Source of the DNA: Chryseobacterium sp.
Lineage (GTDB): Bacteria > Bacteroidota > Bacteroidia > Flavobacteriales > Weeksellaceae
Reading direction: 5' to 3'
Length of the DNA stretch: 64,000 nt
Assembly (NCBI GenBank): GCA_031277615.1
Contig: JAITMC010000002.1
Span: 279,610-343,609, forward strand
Position 1 is the stretch's first letter, and each line of letters starts with the position of its first letter. The notes below the pieces were generated by a model, which saw nothing but the letters and a program-made list of their open reading frames with translations, was not told the origin of the DNA and did no database searches. Position numbers and translations under genes: made by a program. Of the stretch, positions 25,514-34,757 are shown piece by piece.

Positions 25514-26484
25514 TATAACCGGATTTTTTCAATGATCTTCTGAACATCCAGTTCTTCAAGACAGGCCCAGTCACCGCGATAACATTCTTTATCCCCAAAA
25601 ACGGAACACGGTCTGCAGGTAAGGTCTTTTACCTGAGCTACATCATCTTCCTTCTGCCCAAATCCTAAAAAGCCGGCGTAAGGATGTGTAGCTCCCCAAA
25701 CGGAAACACACCGGGTACCCATTAGACTTGCCAGATGCATATTGGCAGAATCCATAGAAATCATCAGCTCTAATTCTGAAATCTTCTTCAGTTCCTCTGT
25801 AAGGCTCAGTTTTCCGGAAAGACTATGGGTATTGGGAATTTCTTTTTCCCATCTTTCGAGGGTTTCAGTTTCGTTTTTCCCGCCTCCGAAGAAATATAAA
25901 GTATGTTTCTGTGCCAGTATTTTTGCCAGTTCGTATGATTTTTCCAGAGGCAGCATTTTGCCTTTGTGCTGGGCAAAAGGAGCAAAGCCTATTCCTGATT
26001 TTGGTCCTGATATTGGTCTCAGCTTATGGGAAAGCTGCACCTGGTACCCCATGCTCCGGAAAACATCGGCGTAACGCTCAACTGTTTTTTTCAACTGCTT
26101 TTTATTCAGGTTCCAGACGTCGGTAAGCTCTTCTTTTTCTTCTTTCCCTTTATCGATCTTAAAGACTTTCAGGCCCCTCCTTCTGTAAATTCCGTCAAGA
26201 ATTTTGGTTCTGATCACATCATGAAGATTGGCTATACAATCAGGGTTAAATTCTTTGATCAGCTCATGGGCAAGTCTTCTCAATCCGAAAAAACCTTTAT
26301 ATTCATCCAGATTGATTCCTTTGAAAATCACATTCGGAATTCCGGCAAATAAACTTTCAAAATTTTTTCTGGAGACCATAATAATTTCCACATCAGGATT
26401 CTGTTCCAGAAATTCTCTGAAAACAGGCGCTGTCATGGCAACATCTCCAAATGCAGAAAAACGATATGCTAAGATTCTGGTCAC
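25513..26484 (-). CDS. glycosyltransferase family 9 (heptosyltransferase-like)
   Basis: The 323-residue protein begins ILAYRFSAFGDVAMTAPVFREF, the typical GT9 N-terminus, and has GIGFAPFAQHKGKMLPLEKS and the donor-binding ISMDSANMHLASLMGTRCVSVWGATHP. Members add heptose or related sugars to the lipopolysaccharide core. The start is GTG, two bases after the stop of the sufE-like gene, and no ATG is suitably placed. The stop overlaps the GT2 start. Confidence 0.9.
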   Translation of the reverse strand: MTRILAYRFSAFGDVAMTAPVFREFLEQNPDVEIIMVSRKNFESLFAGIPNVIFKGINLDEYKGFFGLRRLAHELIKEFNPDCIANLHDVIRTKILDGIYRRRGLKVFKIDKGKEEKEELTDVWNLNKKQLKKTVERYADVFRSMGYQVQLSHKLRPISGPKSGIGFAPFAQHKGKMLPLEKSYELAKILAQKHTLYFFGGGKNETETLERWEKEIPNTHSLSGKLSLTEELKKISELELMISMDSANMHLASLMGTRCVSVWGATHPYAGFLGFGQKEDDVAQVKDLTCRPCSVFGDKECYRGDWACLEELDVQKIIEKIRL

Positions 26485-26486
26485 GA

Positions 26487-26906
26487 TTATGATTTCAGCT
26501 GGTAAGCTACTGCGTAAAACTTGATCTGTTTGGTCATTGCCATCAACCCATTCGCTCTGGATGGCGAAAGAAATTCCTGCAACCCGATTTCCGAGATAAA
26601 TTCAAAATCAGAATCCAGAATCTCCTGAGTAGCATGACCACTGTAAATACTTACCAAAAGAGAAACAATTCCTTTAGGCAGGATTCCATCTGAATCTGCG
26701 TTGAAAAAAAGTTTTCCATCTTTGAATTCAGCATCAATCCATACCTTGCTCTGGCAGCCTTTGATCAGGTTTTCCTCAGTTTTCTTATCTTCCGGAAGTC
26801 CTTTCAGTTCTTTTCCCAGATCAATGATGTACTCATATTTCTGCTCCCAGTCGTCAAGAAATGCAAATTCGTCGATTATTTCCTGCTGTTTTTCTTTAAT
26901 GGTCAT
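26487..26906 (-). CDS. sufE: SufE family Fe-S cluster assembly protein
   Basis: The 139 residues match SufE, which takes sulfur from the cysteine desulfurase SufS. The reactive Cys is in LIKGCQSKVWIDAEF, and the start has the usual EIIDEFAFLDDWEQKYEYII. It heads a run with the GT9 and GT2 genes, an unusual association that probably reflects gene order rather than function. Confidence 0.92.
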   Translation of the reverse strand: MTIKEKQQEIIDEFAFLDDWEQKYEYIIDLGKELKGLPEDKKTEENLIKGCQSKVWIDAEFKDGKLFFNADSDGILPKGIVSLLVSIYSGHATQEILDSDFEFISEIGLQEFLSPSRANGLMAMTKQIKFYAVAYQLKS

Positions 26907-27006
26907 TTTTTACAAATTTCTTAATGCAAAGATACTAAATTTAGAAATTTTAAGTTTTTCTTAAGCTTTTATTTATATTGTTAAGCGGATAAAACCTTCT
27001 ACTTCC

Positions 27007-28104
27007 TTAAGACCGGGATGCCTGATCAAATACCTGAAGTAGTTTTACTTCTTCATTTTCCCAGCAGAAGACCTTGGAAGCTTTTTCCAGTTCTTCCCGG
27101 TAAGCCGGTCTTCCTTTGCTGATCACTTTTTTTACCGCTATGGCAATGTGTTCAGGCTGATGATCCTGAATGATCTCTCCCACGTCAAACTGGCTTTTAA
27201 TATGTTCCATTTCAGGAAGGCCTGATAAAACAACCGGAACCCGGCACTGAATATAATCCAGCACTTTATTCGGAAGCGAATACAGATAGCTGTCCCCGCC
27301 ATTCTCCTCAATACTCATTCCCACATCAGCGGTAATGGTTATCTTCTTCAGGTCCTCAGGGCTCAGTTTTCCTAAAAACTGCACTTTATCCTGAAGATTT
27401 TCCCTGATCACCAGCTCTTCATATTCATTTCTCCTGGGTCCGTCTCCAGCAATTTTCAGCAGTACGCCTTCCAGATGATGCATCGCCAGAATAGCTTTAT
27501 CAATACCCCGGAAGGGATTAATGGCTCCCTGATACAGAAGTATTTTAGGGGAATTTTCAGGAATTTCCGCCGTAAAATTCATTTTTCTCGGAGCATTTTG
27601 TACCACCACCGGCTTGATGCCATATTTTTTCTGAAACCATTTTGCATAGCTTCCGCTGGCCGTTATCATCAGATCAAGACCGGGAATAATTTTTTTTTCC
27701 AGATACCGCCACAATTTTTGTGACATTTTGCCCTGAATGGCAGGCATTTCCGAAAAGATTTCATGACTGTCAAATACCAGAGGAATATTCAGCTTTCTGG
27801 CCATAAGATAATTCGGCAGCAAGGCATCCACATCATTGGCATGAAGAATGGTATTACGGTCTGCTTTCTTTTTTAATTCATGATACAGCTTCCAGTTGAA
27901 TTCAAAATAAGCGGTTTTTAAACTTTTGGAGGCCAGATGTATTCTGGAAAAGGGATAGGGACGCTCCATTTTTTCGGCTCCGTTCCAGTCGTTTCCAATC
28001 AGATCTATCTGATAACCATCTTCATACAACGTTCTGCAAACCTTTTCTATACGCTGGTCTGTGTACAGATTACTGAATGCAGAAGTAATGATCTTCTTCT
28101 TCAT
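27007..28104 (-). CDS. glycosyltransferase family 4 (GT-B)
   Basis: The 365 residues show the GT4 layout: N-terminal acceptor domain with NDVDALLPNYLMARKLNIPLVFDSHE, then the donor domain with LLYQGAINPFRGIDKAILAM and GDGPRRNEYEEL, and the region around SIEENGGDSYLYSLPNKVLDYIQC, which holds the conserved ExxE-like part. The sugar and acceptor are unknown; an envelope glycan is likely from the neighbouring glycosyltransferases. It overlaps the small membrane protein gene upstream by one base. Confidence 0.9.
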   Translation of the reverse strand: MKKKIITSAFSNLYTDQRIEKVCRTLYEDGYQIDLIGNDWNGAEKMERPYPFSRIHLASKSLKTAYFEFNWKLYHELKKKADRNTILHANDVDALLPNYLMARKLNIPLVFDSHEIFSEMPAIQGKMSQKLWRYLEKKIIPGLDLMITASGSYAKWFQKKYGIKPVVVQNAPRKMNFTAEIPENSPKILLYQGAINPFRGIDKAILAMHHLEGVLLKIAGDGPRRNEYEELVIRENLQDKVQFLGKLSPEDLKKITITADVGMSIEENGGDSYLYSLPNKVLDYIQCRVPVVLSGLPEMEHIKSQFDVGEIIQDHQPEHIAIAVKKVISKGRPAYREELEKASKVFCWENEEVKLLQVFDQASRS

Positions 28105-28328
28105 TATTTTTTATTTCCGATCATCAGATGGTAGACTTGAATAAAGCAGATGAGCCCATTCGGAATAATAACCGGCCAGAGCATTCCGTTAAATATACCA
28201 TAAATGACAAAGCAGATACAGCCGATCATATTGACCACTCTGATTTTTCTTACATCTTTCAATATGAAACTCAGTACGATAAAAACTGATGCAGAATAGC
28301 CGACATAGGTCGTAATATTGGAATCCAT
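28104..28328 (-). CDS. small YgjV-like membrane protein
   Basis: The 74 residues form three hydrophobic segments (about 7-23, 30-50 and 52-70) and contain a conserved-looking FVIYGIFNGMLWPVIIPNG. The pattern recalls the YgjV/SemiSWEET-like half transporters, which work as dimers; the match is by eye only. It overlaps the GT4 gene by one base (TAATG). Confidence 0.7.
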   Translation of the reverse strand: MDSNITTYVGYSASVFIVLSFILKDVRKIRVVNMIGCICFVIYGIFNGMLWPVIIPNGLICFIQVYHLMIGNKK

Positions 28329-28467
28329 GGAGAAATTTTAGGGATAACAAACTTAATCATTTTCAATAAGATAATAAAATTTTTTGTGACATAAAGTCAT
28401 TAATTGGTTTTTGGTAAAATATTTGTAATTTAGATAATGAATAAATGGTAATGTTGCCTTTATTCTA

Positions 28468-31014
28468 ATGAGATATATTATGGATTATAAGTTTTCACAA
28501 GGTTTGAGCCAGGTGTTCAAACAAAGCAAAAGCGAAGCTAAAAGGCTGAAAAGTGAATTTCTTAATACAGAACATCTACTTTTAGGTATTATAAAAACGG
28601 AAAACTCTGCAAAAGAAATCCTTCAAAACCTTAATGCGGATTTAACACAAATCAGAAGAAAAATTGAAACTCTAAATACAGCCAGTCTAAATCCTATTTC
28701 TGAGGAGGTTACCAATATTTCTTTCACGAAGATGGCAGATCATGCCATTAAACGTGCGGAGTTAGAATGCCGTCAATATAAAAGCAATGAAATTAATACC
28801 GTTCACCTGCTTTTGGGTATTCTATATAAATATGAGGATCCTACTTCAAATATTCTGGGAGCTTATGACATCGACTATGAAGGTGTTTCAAGAGAGTATC
28901 AGACCATGCTTAAAAATTCCGGGCAGTCTCCACAGATGAGTGCCTATGATGACGATGATGAAAGAGAGGATTTTGAGCAGATGAGAAAGCCTACGGGAAA
29001 TTTAGGTTCTGCAAAAAGTAAAACGCCGACTCTGGATAACTTCGGCAGAGACCTTACTTCTTTGGCAAGAGATGGAAAACTGGACCCAGTAATCGGGCGT
29101 GAAAAAGAAATTGAGCGTGTTTCTCAGATCTTATCCCGCAGAAAGAAAAACAACCCGCTTCTTATCGGGGAACCGGGAGTTGGTAAATCTGCGATTGCCG
29201 AAGGTCTGGCCTTAAGAATTCAACAGAAAAAGGTATCAAGGGTTCTTTACGGAAAGCGTGTAATCACTCTGGATCTGGCAAGTTTAGTGGCCGGAACCAA
29301 ATACCGTGGTCAGTTTGAAGAAAGAATGAAGGCCATCATGACCGAACTGGAGAAAAACAGAGATGTCATCTTATTCATTGATGAGCTTCACACCATTGTG
29401 GGAGCAGGAAGTTCAACAGGAAGTTTAGATGCATCCAATATGTTTAAGCCGGCTTTGGCAAGAGGTGAAATTCAATGCATCGGAGCGACTACCCTGGATG
29501 AGTACCGTCAGTATATTGAAAAAGACGGGGCTTTGGAAAGAAGATTCCAGAAAGTAATGGTGGAGCCTACTTCTATTGATGAAACCGTTCAGATTCTGAA
29601 CCAGATCAAAGATAAATATGAAGAACATCACAATGTAATTTATACGCCTGAAGCCATTCTGGCCTGTGTGAACCTGACATCGAGATACATTACGGACCGT
29701 TTTTTACCGGACAAAGCCATTGATGCGATGGACGAAGCAGGTTCCAGAGTGTACATCAAGAATATGAAAGTTCCTACCGAGATTATTGATTTTGAAAAGA
29801 AAATTGAAGAGATCAAGGAACTGAAGCAGAAAGCCGTGAAGGCTCAGGATTATCTTGAGGCAAGAAAACTGAAAGATGAAGAAGAACGTCTTCAGATGGA
29901 ACTGAATGCTGCCCAGGAAAAATGGGATAAGGATGTAAAAGAGAAAAAAGAAACCGTAACGGAAGAAAATGTAGCGGAAGTGGTTTCTATGATGAGTGGA
30001 GTTCCTGTAACCAAAGTAGGTAAGAATGAGCTTGATAAATTAGCTCAGATGGATGAGAAACTGAACGGAAAAGTTATCGGACAGGAAGATGCGGTGAAGA
30101 AAGTCGTTAAGGCAATTCAGAGAAACAGAGCCGGCCTTAAGGATCCTAACCGTCCTATCGGTACCTTTATTTTCCTTGGAACAACAGGAGTTGGTAAAAC
30201 CGAACTTGCCAAAGTAATGGCGAGAGAGCTTTTTGAATCCGATGAATCTCTGATCCGAATTGACATGAGTGAATACATGGAGAAATTTGCGGTTTCGAGA
30301 TTGGTAGGTGCGCCTCCTGGATACGTGGGATACGAAGAAGGTGGCCAGCTGACTGAAGCGGTGAGAAGAAAGCCTTATGCTGTGGTTCTTCTGGATGAGA
30401 TTGAAAAAGCTCACCCTGATGTATTCAATATTCTGTTACAGATTCTTGATGAAGGACACGTAACGGACAGCTTAGGCCGAAAAATTGATTTCAGAAATAC
30501 CATTATTATCCTTACCTCCAATATCGGAACCAGGGATCTTAAAGATTTCGGAGATGGTGTAGGATTCGGTACATCTGCTAAGAAAACAACGTCAGACTCA
30601 AGAGCAAGAAGCACGATTGAAAATGCCCTTAAAAAAGCATTCGCTCCGGAATTCCTGAACAGAATTGACGATATCGTGATCTTCAACTCTCTGGTACAGG
30701 ACGATATCAAGAAAATCATTGATATTGAACTGAACAAACTGTACGGCAGACTTGAAAAGCTAGGCTATAAGGTAGAACTTACTGAAGAAGCAAAAGATTT
30801 TATTTCTGAAAAAGGATGGGATAAAGACTTTGGTGCAAGACCATTGAAGAGAGCTATTCAGAAATATATTGAGGATCTGCTGGCCGAAATGCTTGTCAAC
30901 AAACAGCTGAACGAAGGAGAAACTGTAGTTCTTGACCTGAACGAGGCCAAAGACGGATTGGCAGGAAAAACCTCCAAACCGAAAAAGACGGCAGAAAAGT
31001 CTTCTCAGTCTTAA
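28468..31014 (+). CDS. clpC: ClpC-type AAA+ unfoldase of the Clp protease
   Basis: The protein unfolds substrates and feeds them to ClpP. In 848 residues one sees two N-terminal Clp_N repeats (to ~150), the first AAA+ domain with Walker A GEPGVGKSAIAEG near residue 234 and Walker B ILFIDELHT, a UVR-type coiled middle domain (YLEARKLKDEEERLQ), and the second AAA+ domain with GTTGVGKTELAK and VVLLDEIEKAHPDV. The tail is Lys/Ser-rich. The start may be the ATG at 28468 or the in-frame ATG at 28480 (MDYKFSQGLSQVF); no ribosome binding site decides. It is monocistronic with a good terminator. Confidence 0.95.
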   Translation: MRYIMDYKFSQGLSQVFKQSKSEAKRLKSEFLNTEHLLLGIIKTENSAKEILQNLNADLTQIRRKIETLNTASLNPISEEVTNISFTKMADHAIKRAELECRQYKSNEINTVHLLLGILYKYEDPTSNILGAYDIDYEGVSREYQTMLKNSGQSPQMSAYDDDDEREDFEQMRKPTGNLGSAKSKTPTLDNFGRDLTSLARDGKLDPVIGREKEIERVSQILSRRKKNNPLLIGEPGVGKSAIAEGLALRIQQKKVSRVLYGKRVITLDLASLVAGTKYRGQFEERMKAIMTELEKNRDVILFIDELHTIVGAGSSTGSLDASNMFKPALARGEIQCIGATTLDEYRQYIEKDGALERRFQKVMVEPTSIDETVQILNQIKDKYEEHHNVIYTPEAILACVNLTSRYITDRFLPDKAIDAMDEAGSRVYIKNMKVPTEIIDFEKKIEEIKELKQKAVKAQDYLEARKLKDEEERLQMELNAAQEKWDKDVKEKKETVTEENVAEVVSMMSGVPVTKVGKNELDKLAQMDEKLNGKVIGQEDAVKKVVKAIQRNRAGLKDPNRPIGTFIFLGTTGVGKTELAKVMARELFESDESLIRIDMSEYMEKFAVSRLVGAPPGYVGYEEGGQLTEAVRRKPYAVVLLDEIEKAHPDVFNILLQILDEGHVTDSLGRKIDFRNTIIILTSNIGTRDLKDFGDGVGFGTSAKKTTSDSRARSTIENALKKAFAPEFLNRIDDIVIFNSLVQDDIKKIIDIELNKLYGRLEKLGYKVELTEEAKDFISEKGWDKDFGARPLKRAIQKYIEDLLAEMLVNKQLNEGETVVLDLNEAKDGLAGKTSKPKKTAEKSSQS

Positions 31015-31036
31015 AATAAATAATTTAATTATAATC

Positions 31037-31066
31037 AAAGCATCGGAATATTCCGATGCTTTTTTA
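31037..31066 (+). terminator. terminator of clpC
   Basis: AAAGCATCGGAA (31037-31048) and TTCCGATGCTTT (31051-31062) form a 12-bp stem with a minimal loop, followed by T-run. Confidence 0.88.
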
Positions 31067-31115
31067 TTTTCCGTATTTTACCCAAATTGATGAATATAAT
31101 TCATTTATGTTTGCC

Positions 31116-31123
31116 TATTTTTG
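31116..31123 (+). promoter_or_regulatory. -7 element of the three-gene T9SS cluster
   Basis: TATTTTTG fits TAnnTTTG and lies 39 bp before the first ATG. No clear -33 TTTG at 19-21 bp. Confidence 0.45.
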
Positions 31124-31162
31124 CAGATAACCAACTAAAAATCATCAAACACCAAATTAACA

Positions 31163-32932
31163 ATGAAACTAAAGCAATTGTTTCTTATTTTTTTACCGGG
31201 TATTCTGTCTGCTCAGAATTTTCCGTATCAAAGAGACTGGGGAACTTATTACGGTGGTCTGGACAGCCAAATCGGCGCGATTTACGAAGATCAGCCGGAT
31301 CACTCAGTTCTTGTTGACGGATTTACGGCCTACCCGTCCATTGGACCTGCTCCGGCACCCGAGTATTATAATCAGTTTATTACATCAGGAGGCCAACCAT
31401 TTATCCCTTCTTCAACCCAACCCTTTTCCAATAATTTTCGGGGAAGGTTTTCCGCTTCTGGCGCTCTTCTGCATGCAGGGTATTCATTATTTACCCAATA
31501 TTCTTACAGAGATCCGTCCGGGAACCGATACTCTATTGAAAAAGATATCACCAATCCGGCTCTCCCTATCGGAGTATGGCTTTCCGGAAATGTTACGAAT
31601 CAGGACAGAATCCTTTCCAAATATGATGAGAACAATAATCTGTTATGGAGAACCTATATTCCGGGATCAGAATCTCCCCTTTTAACTTTTGACAGCAGCG
31701 GGAATATTTATATGGCAGGAACTACAAGCTGGCAGAACTTAGGTGATTCCGGTACCTTCCAGGAAGATTTTGAAACAGTTACCGATCCTACCGGATTTGT
31801 AAAGCCTAATTCCTATATTGTAAAACTGAACCCTCAGGGACAGAAAATATGGGCTACCTACACGCCTTCCAAGGTTATTAGCTGCCTGGCAATATATGAG
31901 GATAACCTTTATATTGCAGGTCTTGATGACCTTAATACATCAGCTTCTACGCTGGCCACCGAAGGAGCTTTCCAGGCAACAAAGTCCAATCAGTTTATTT
32001 CCAAAATAAACGGCAGTACCGGCCAGAGAATATGGGGAACCTATTACGGCATTCCCAATTCATCAGCTTCTCTGATCCTTTATCTGAAAACAACTTCAAC
32101 CGGTATTTATATGACGGGGACTACCTTCAGCCCGGTAAACAGCACTTATTTTGCCACACCAGGAGCCTATAAAGCATCGACTACCGATGGGTTTGACCTT
32201 TTTCTATCGAAATTTGATGATGACGGAAAACAGGTATGGAGCACCTATCTGGGGACTGACGAGTATGAGTGGATCATCGGATCACGAAGTTTTGATGTAA
32301 AGGATGACAAGATTATCGTTACCGGAATTTCCCAGGGACAGATTGCCTCACCGGGTGCTTTTCTTTCCACCAAACCTAATCCGGGTAATACGGATGTATT
32401 TTTCTCGATGTTCAATACTTCCGGAAATCATATTTCCACTTCTTATTATGGGGGGCCGTCCATTTACAGCATAGGCGCCAATTCCCATTTAAGCGCCCAG
32501 TTTTCAGAGTACTCAGATGCTTTTTATCTTTTTGGTACAACTGATACTCAAACCGGATTTGCTTCTGCCAACGCACATCAGCAGAACATGATTTATCCTT
32601 CTGGAATTGCAAAAGGGCAGGCTGGATTCCTTGCCAAATTCAGTTCTACGGTTCTTTCCACCACTGAAGCCAGTACAGGAAAGGATCTGGCTCTTTACAA
32701 CAATCCCAATAACGGAAACTTCAGCTTAAGAGGTTCCGATCTGGAAAAATCCTTCTACACTATCCATATTACTGATATGTCGGGAAGACTGATCTATTCC
32801 GCACCCACTTCAAAAAAACCTGAAGAACACCTCAGCCTTGCCGATAAACTTGAAAGTGGCGCATATATTCTATCCGTAAATAAAACTGACAAAACGGTGT
32901 TAAAAACCTTCAAACTGATTATTAAGAAATAA
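31163..32932 (+). CDS. T9SS-sorted repeat protein, paralog 1 of 3
   Basis: Signal peptide MKLKQLFLIFLPGILSAQ is followed by NFPYQRDWGTYYGG and several blades that repeat the theme W-(G/A/S)-T-Y-(Y/L/T)-(G/P) about every 60-100 residues (IWATYTPSK, IWGTYYGIP, VWSTYLG), as in SBBP-type beta-propellers. The last ~80 residues are a T9SS sorting domain (LYNNPNNGNFSLRG ... DMSGRLIYS ... FKLIIKK). The mature protein should be on the surface or secreted. Function is unknown. It is followed after 24 bp by a close paralog. Confidence 0.85.
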   Translation: MKLKQLFLIFLPGILSAQNFPYQRDWGTYYGGLDSQIGAIYEDQPDHSVLVDGFTAYPSIGPAPAPEYYNQFITSGGQPFIPSSTQPFSNNFRGRFSASGALLHAGYSLFTQYSYRDPSGNRYSIEKDITNPALPIGVWLSGNVTNQDRILSKYDENNNLLWRTYIPGSESPLLTFDSSGNIYMAGTTSWQNLGDSGTFQEDFETVTDPTGFVKPNSYIVKLNPQGQKIWATYTPSKVISCLAIYEDNLYIAGLDDLNTSASTLATEGAFQATKSNQFISKINGSTGQRIWGTYYGIPNSSASLILYLKTTSTGIYMTGTTFSPVNSTYFATPGAYKASTTDGFDLFLSKFDDDGKQVWSTYLGTDEYEWIIGSRSFDVKDDKIIVTGISQGQIASPGAFLSTKPNPGNTDVFFSMFNTSGNHISTSYYGGPSIYSIGANSHLSAQFSEYSDAFYLFGTTDTQTGFASANAHQQNMIYPSGIAKGQAGFLAKFSSTVLSTTEASTGKDLALYNNPNNGNFSLRGSDLEKSFYTIHITDMSGRLIYSAPTSKKPEEHLSLADKLESGAYILSVNKTDKTVLKTFKLIIKK

Positions 32933-32956
32933 AGAACCCAAATTAAAACTAAAAAT

Positions 32957-34735
32957 ATGAAGCTAAAATGTGCAGTTCTCGCCCTGATCCCCGGTTTTCT
33001 GCTTGCCCAGAATTTTCCCTATCAACGGGATTGGGCGACCTATTCAGGAGGGTTCAATACAGAGATCTCCTCCATATATGAGGACCTTCAGAATAATACG
33101 GTTATTACAGACGGAATTTCCGGCTATGAGCTGAATTCCCCTGCCCAGCCCGCTGATTATTACAACCAGTTTATTACTCCCGGAGGACATCCTTATACCA
33201 CTGTAACCACCTTCCCTTCTGGCAATGAATTCCACAACAAATTTTCCTCTTCAGGAAATCTTCTTCTTTCGGAGTACCCGTTTGTCGGAAAATATGTGCG
33301 GTTCAGGGATCAGTCCGGAAATATCTATTTTATTGAAAAGGGAAATTCTTCCCCGCTGCCCTCCGGTGTCTGGCTTTCTGAACCTGTGATCAATTCGGAT
33401 ATGATCCTCTCCAAATATGACAGCAATAATGTTCTTTTATGGCGGACGTATATTCCCGGAGGGAACACCTATAGTTTCGCAGATGATGACCAGGGAAATA
33501 TTTATTTTACCGGCACCACCATCTGGCAGAACTTAGGAGATCCGGAAACCTTCCAGCCTGATTTTACCAGTATACAAAACCTGGACGGAACACTACGTCC
33601 TAATTCCTACATTGTAAAGCTTAATCCACAAGGACAAAAGATATGGGCGACCTATACCCCCTCCAAGCTTATCATGTGTATGAGTGCCTATGCGGGCAAC
33701 CTGTATATTGCAGGAGCTGATGATCTTCTTGAAGCGAATGCGGCGCTGGCTACTCCGGCAACATTTCAGCAGGCCAGGTCGGCGCAGTTCCTTTCCAAAA
33801 TAAGTGGAGACAACGGGAAAAGAATCTGGGGCACTTATTATGGAATCCCATCTATAAACTCCGGTCAGATCGTTGGTATAAAAACAACGTCTACAGGCAT
33901 TTACATTGCCGGAAACACCGCAAACCCCAGTACGTATTACGCTACTGAAGGAGCATATAAGGCACAATCAACGGACTGGATTGATCTGTTTTTAACGAAA
34001 TTTGATGAAAGCGGAAAACGGGCCTGGAGTACTTATCTTGGAGGAGATGACATTGATTTTGTAACTTCTTACAGTTTTCTTGATGTAAAAAATGATAAAA
34101 TACTGTTATCGGGCTCTTCCTATGGAACTCAGAATATAGCATCTCCGGGAGCCTTTGTTTCTACCAAGCTTAATCCTCAGCGGGAAGATGCTTTTTTTTC
34201 AATGTTTACCACTTCCGGAATTCATCTTTTCACATCTTATTATGGAGGTCATGACAATATTAACACCGATGGGCTATATTATCCTACGGACATCAGCTGT
34301 CGGTTTTCAAAAAACTCAGATGCATTTTATCTGTTTGGCTCCACCGAAAACCCGAACGGATTCAGCACGGCTAACGGGCATCAGCAAAATATTATTTATC
34401 CGCCTGTTGAAGTAAGAGGAAAAACGGGATTTGTAGCCAAATTCAGTTCTACGGTTCTCTCTACCGCTGAAACCAATACCGGAAAGGATCTGGTTCTTTA
34501 CAATAATCCCAACAATGGTAATTTCAGCTTAAAAGGTGGTGTTTTAGAAAAGGAATCACATCTCATTACCATTACCGATATGTCCGGAAGACTGGTTTAC
34601 TCTGTTCCAACTTCAAAAAAAACAGAAGAACATTTCAGCCTTGCCGGTAAGCTGGAAAACGGTAATTACCTCCTGTCTGTTACCAAAACTGATAAAACTC
34701 CTGTAAAAACGTTTAAGCTGATTATTAAAAAATAA
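32957..34735 (+). CDS. T9SS-sorted repeat protein, paralog 2 of 3
   Basis: The 592 residues align end to end with both neighbours, including the signal peptide (MKLKCAVLALIPGFLLAQ), the NFPYQRDWATYSGG start, the IWATYTPSK and IWGTYYGIP blades and the sorting domain. The regions that differ most are residues ~30-130, where names of surface loops vary between copies. The leader in front of this gene (CCCAAATTAAAACT) is repeated in front of the third copy, so the duplication unit included the spacer. All three are probably one transcript. Confidence 0.85.
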   Translation: MKLKCAVLALIPGFLLAQNFPYQRDWATYSGGFNTEISSIYEDLQNNTVITDGISGYELNSPAQPADYYNQFITPGGHPYTTVTTFPSGNEFHNKFSSSGNLLLSEYPFVGKYVRFRDQSGNIYFIEKGNSSPLPSGVWLSEPVINSDMILSKYDSNNVLLWRTYIPGGNTYSFADDDQGNIYFTGTTIWQNLGDPETFQPDFTSIQNLDGTLRPNSYIVKLNPQGQKIWATYTPSKLIMCMSAYAGNLYIAGADDLLEANAALATPATFQQARSAQFLSKISGDNGKRIWGTYYGIPSINSGQIVGIKTTSTGIYIAGNTANPSTYYATEGAYKAQSTDWIDLFLTKFDESGKRAWSTYLGGDDIDFVTSYSFLDVKNDKILLSGSSYGTQNIASPGAFVSTKLNPQREDAFFSMFTTSGIHLFTSYYGGHDNINTDGLYYPTDISCRFSKNSDAFYLFGSTENPNGFSTANGHQQNIIYPPVEVRGKTGFVAKFSSTVLSTAETNTGKDLVLYNNPNNGNFSLKGGVLEKESHLITITDMSGRLVYSVPTSKKTEEHFSLAGKLENGNYLLSVTKTDKTPVKTFKLIIKK

Positions 34736-34757
34736 AACCCAAATTAAAACTTAACCT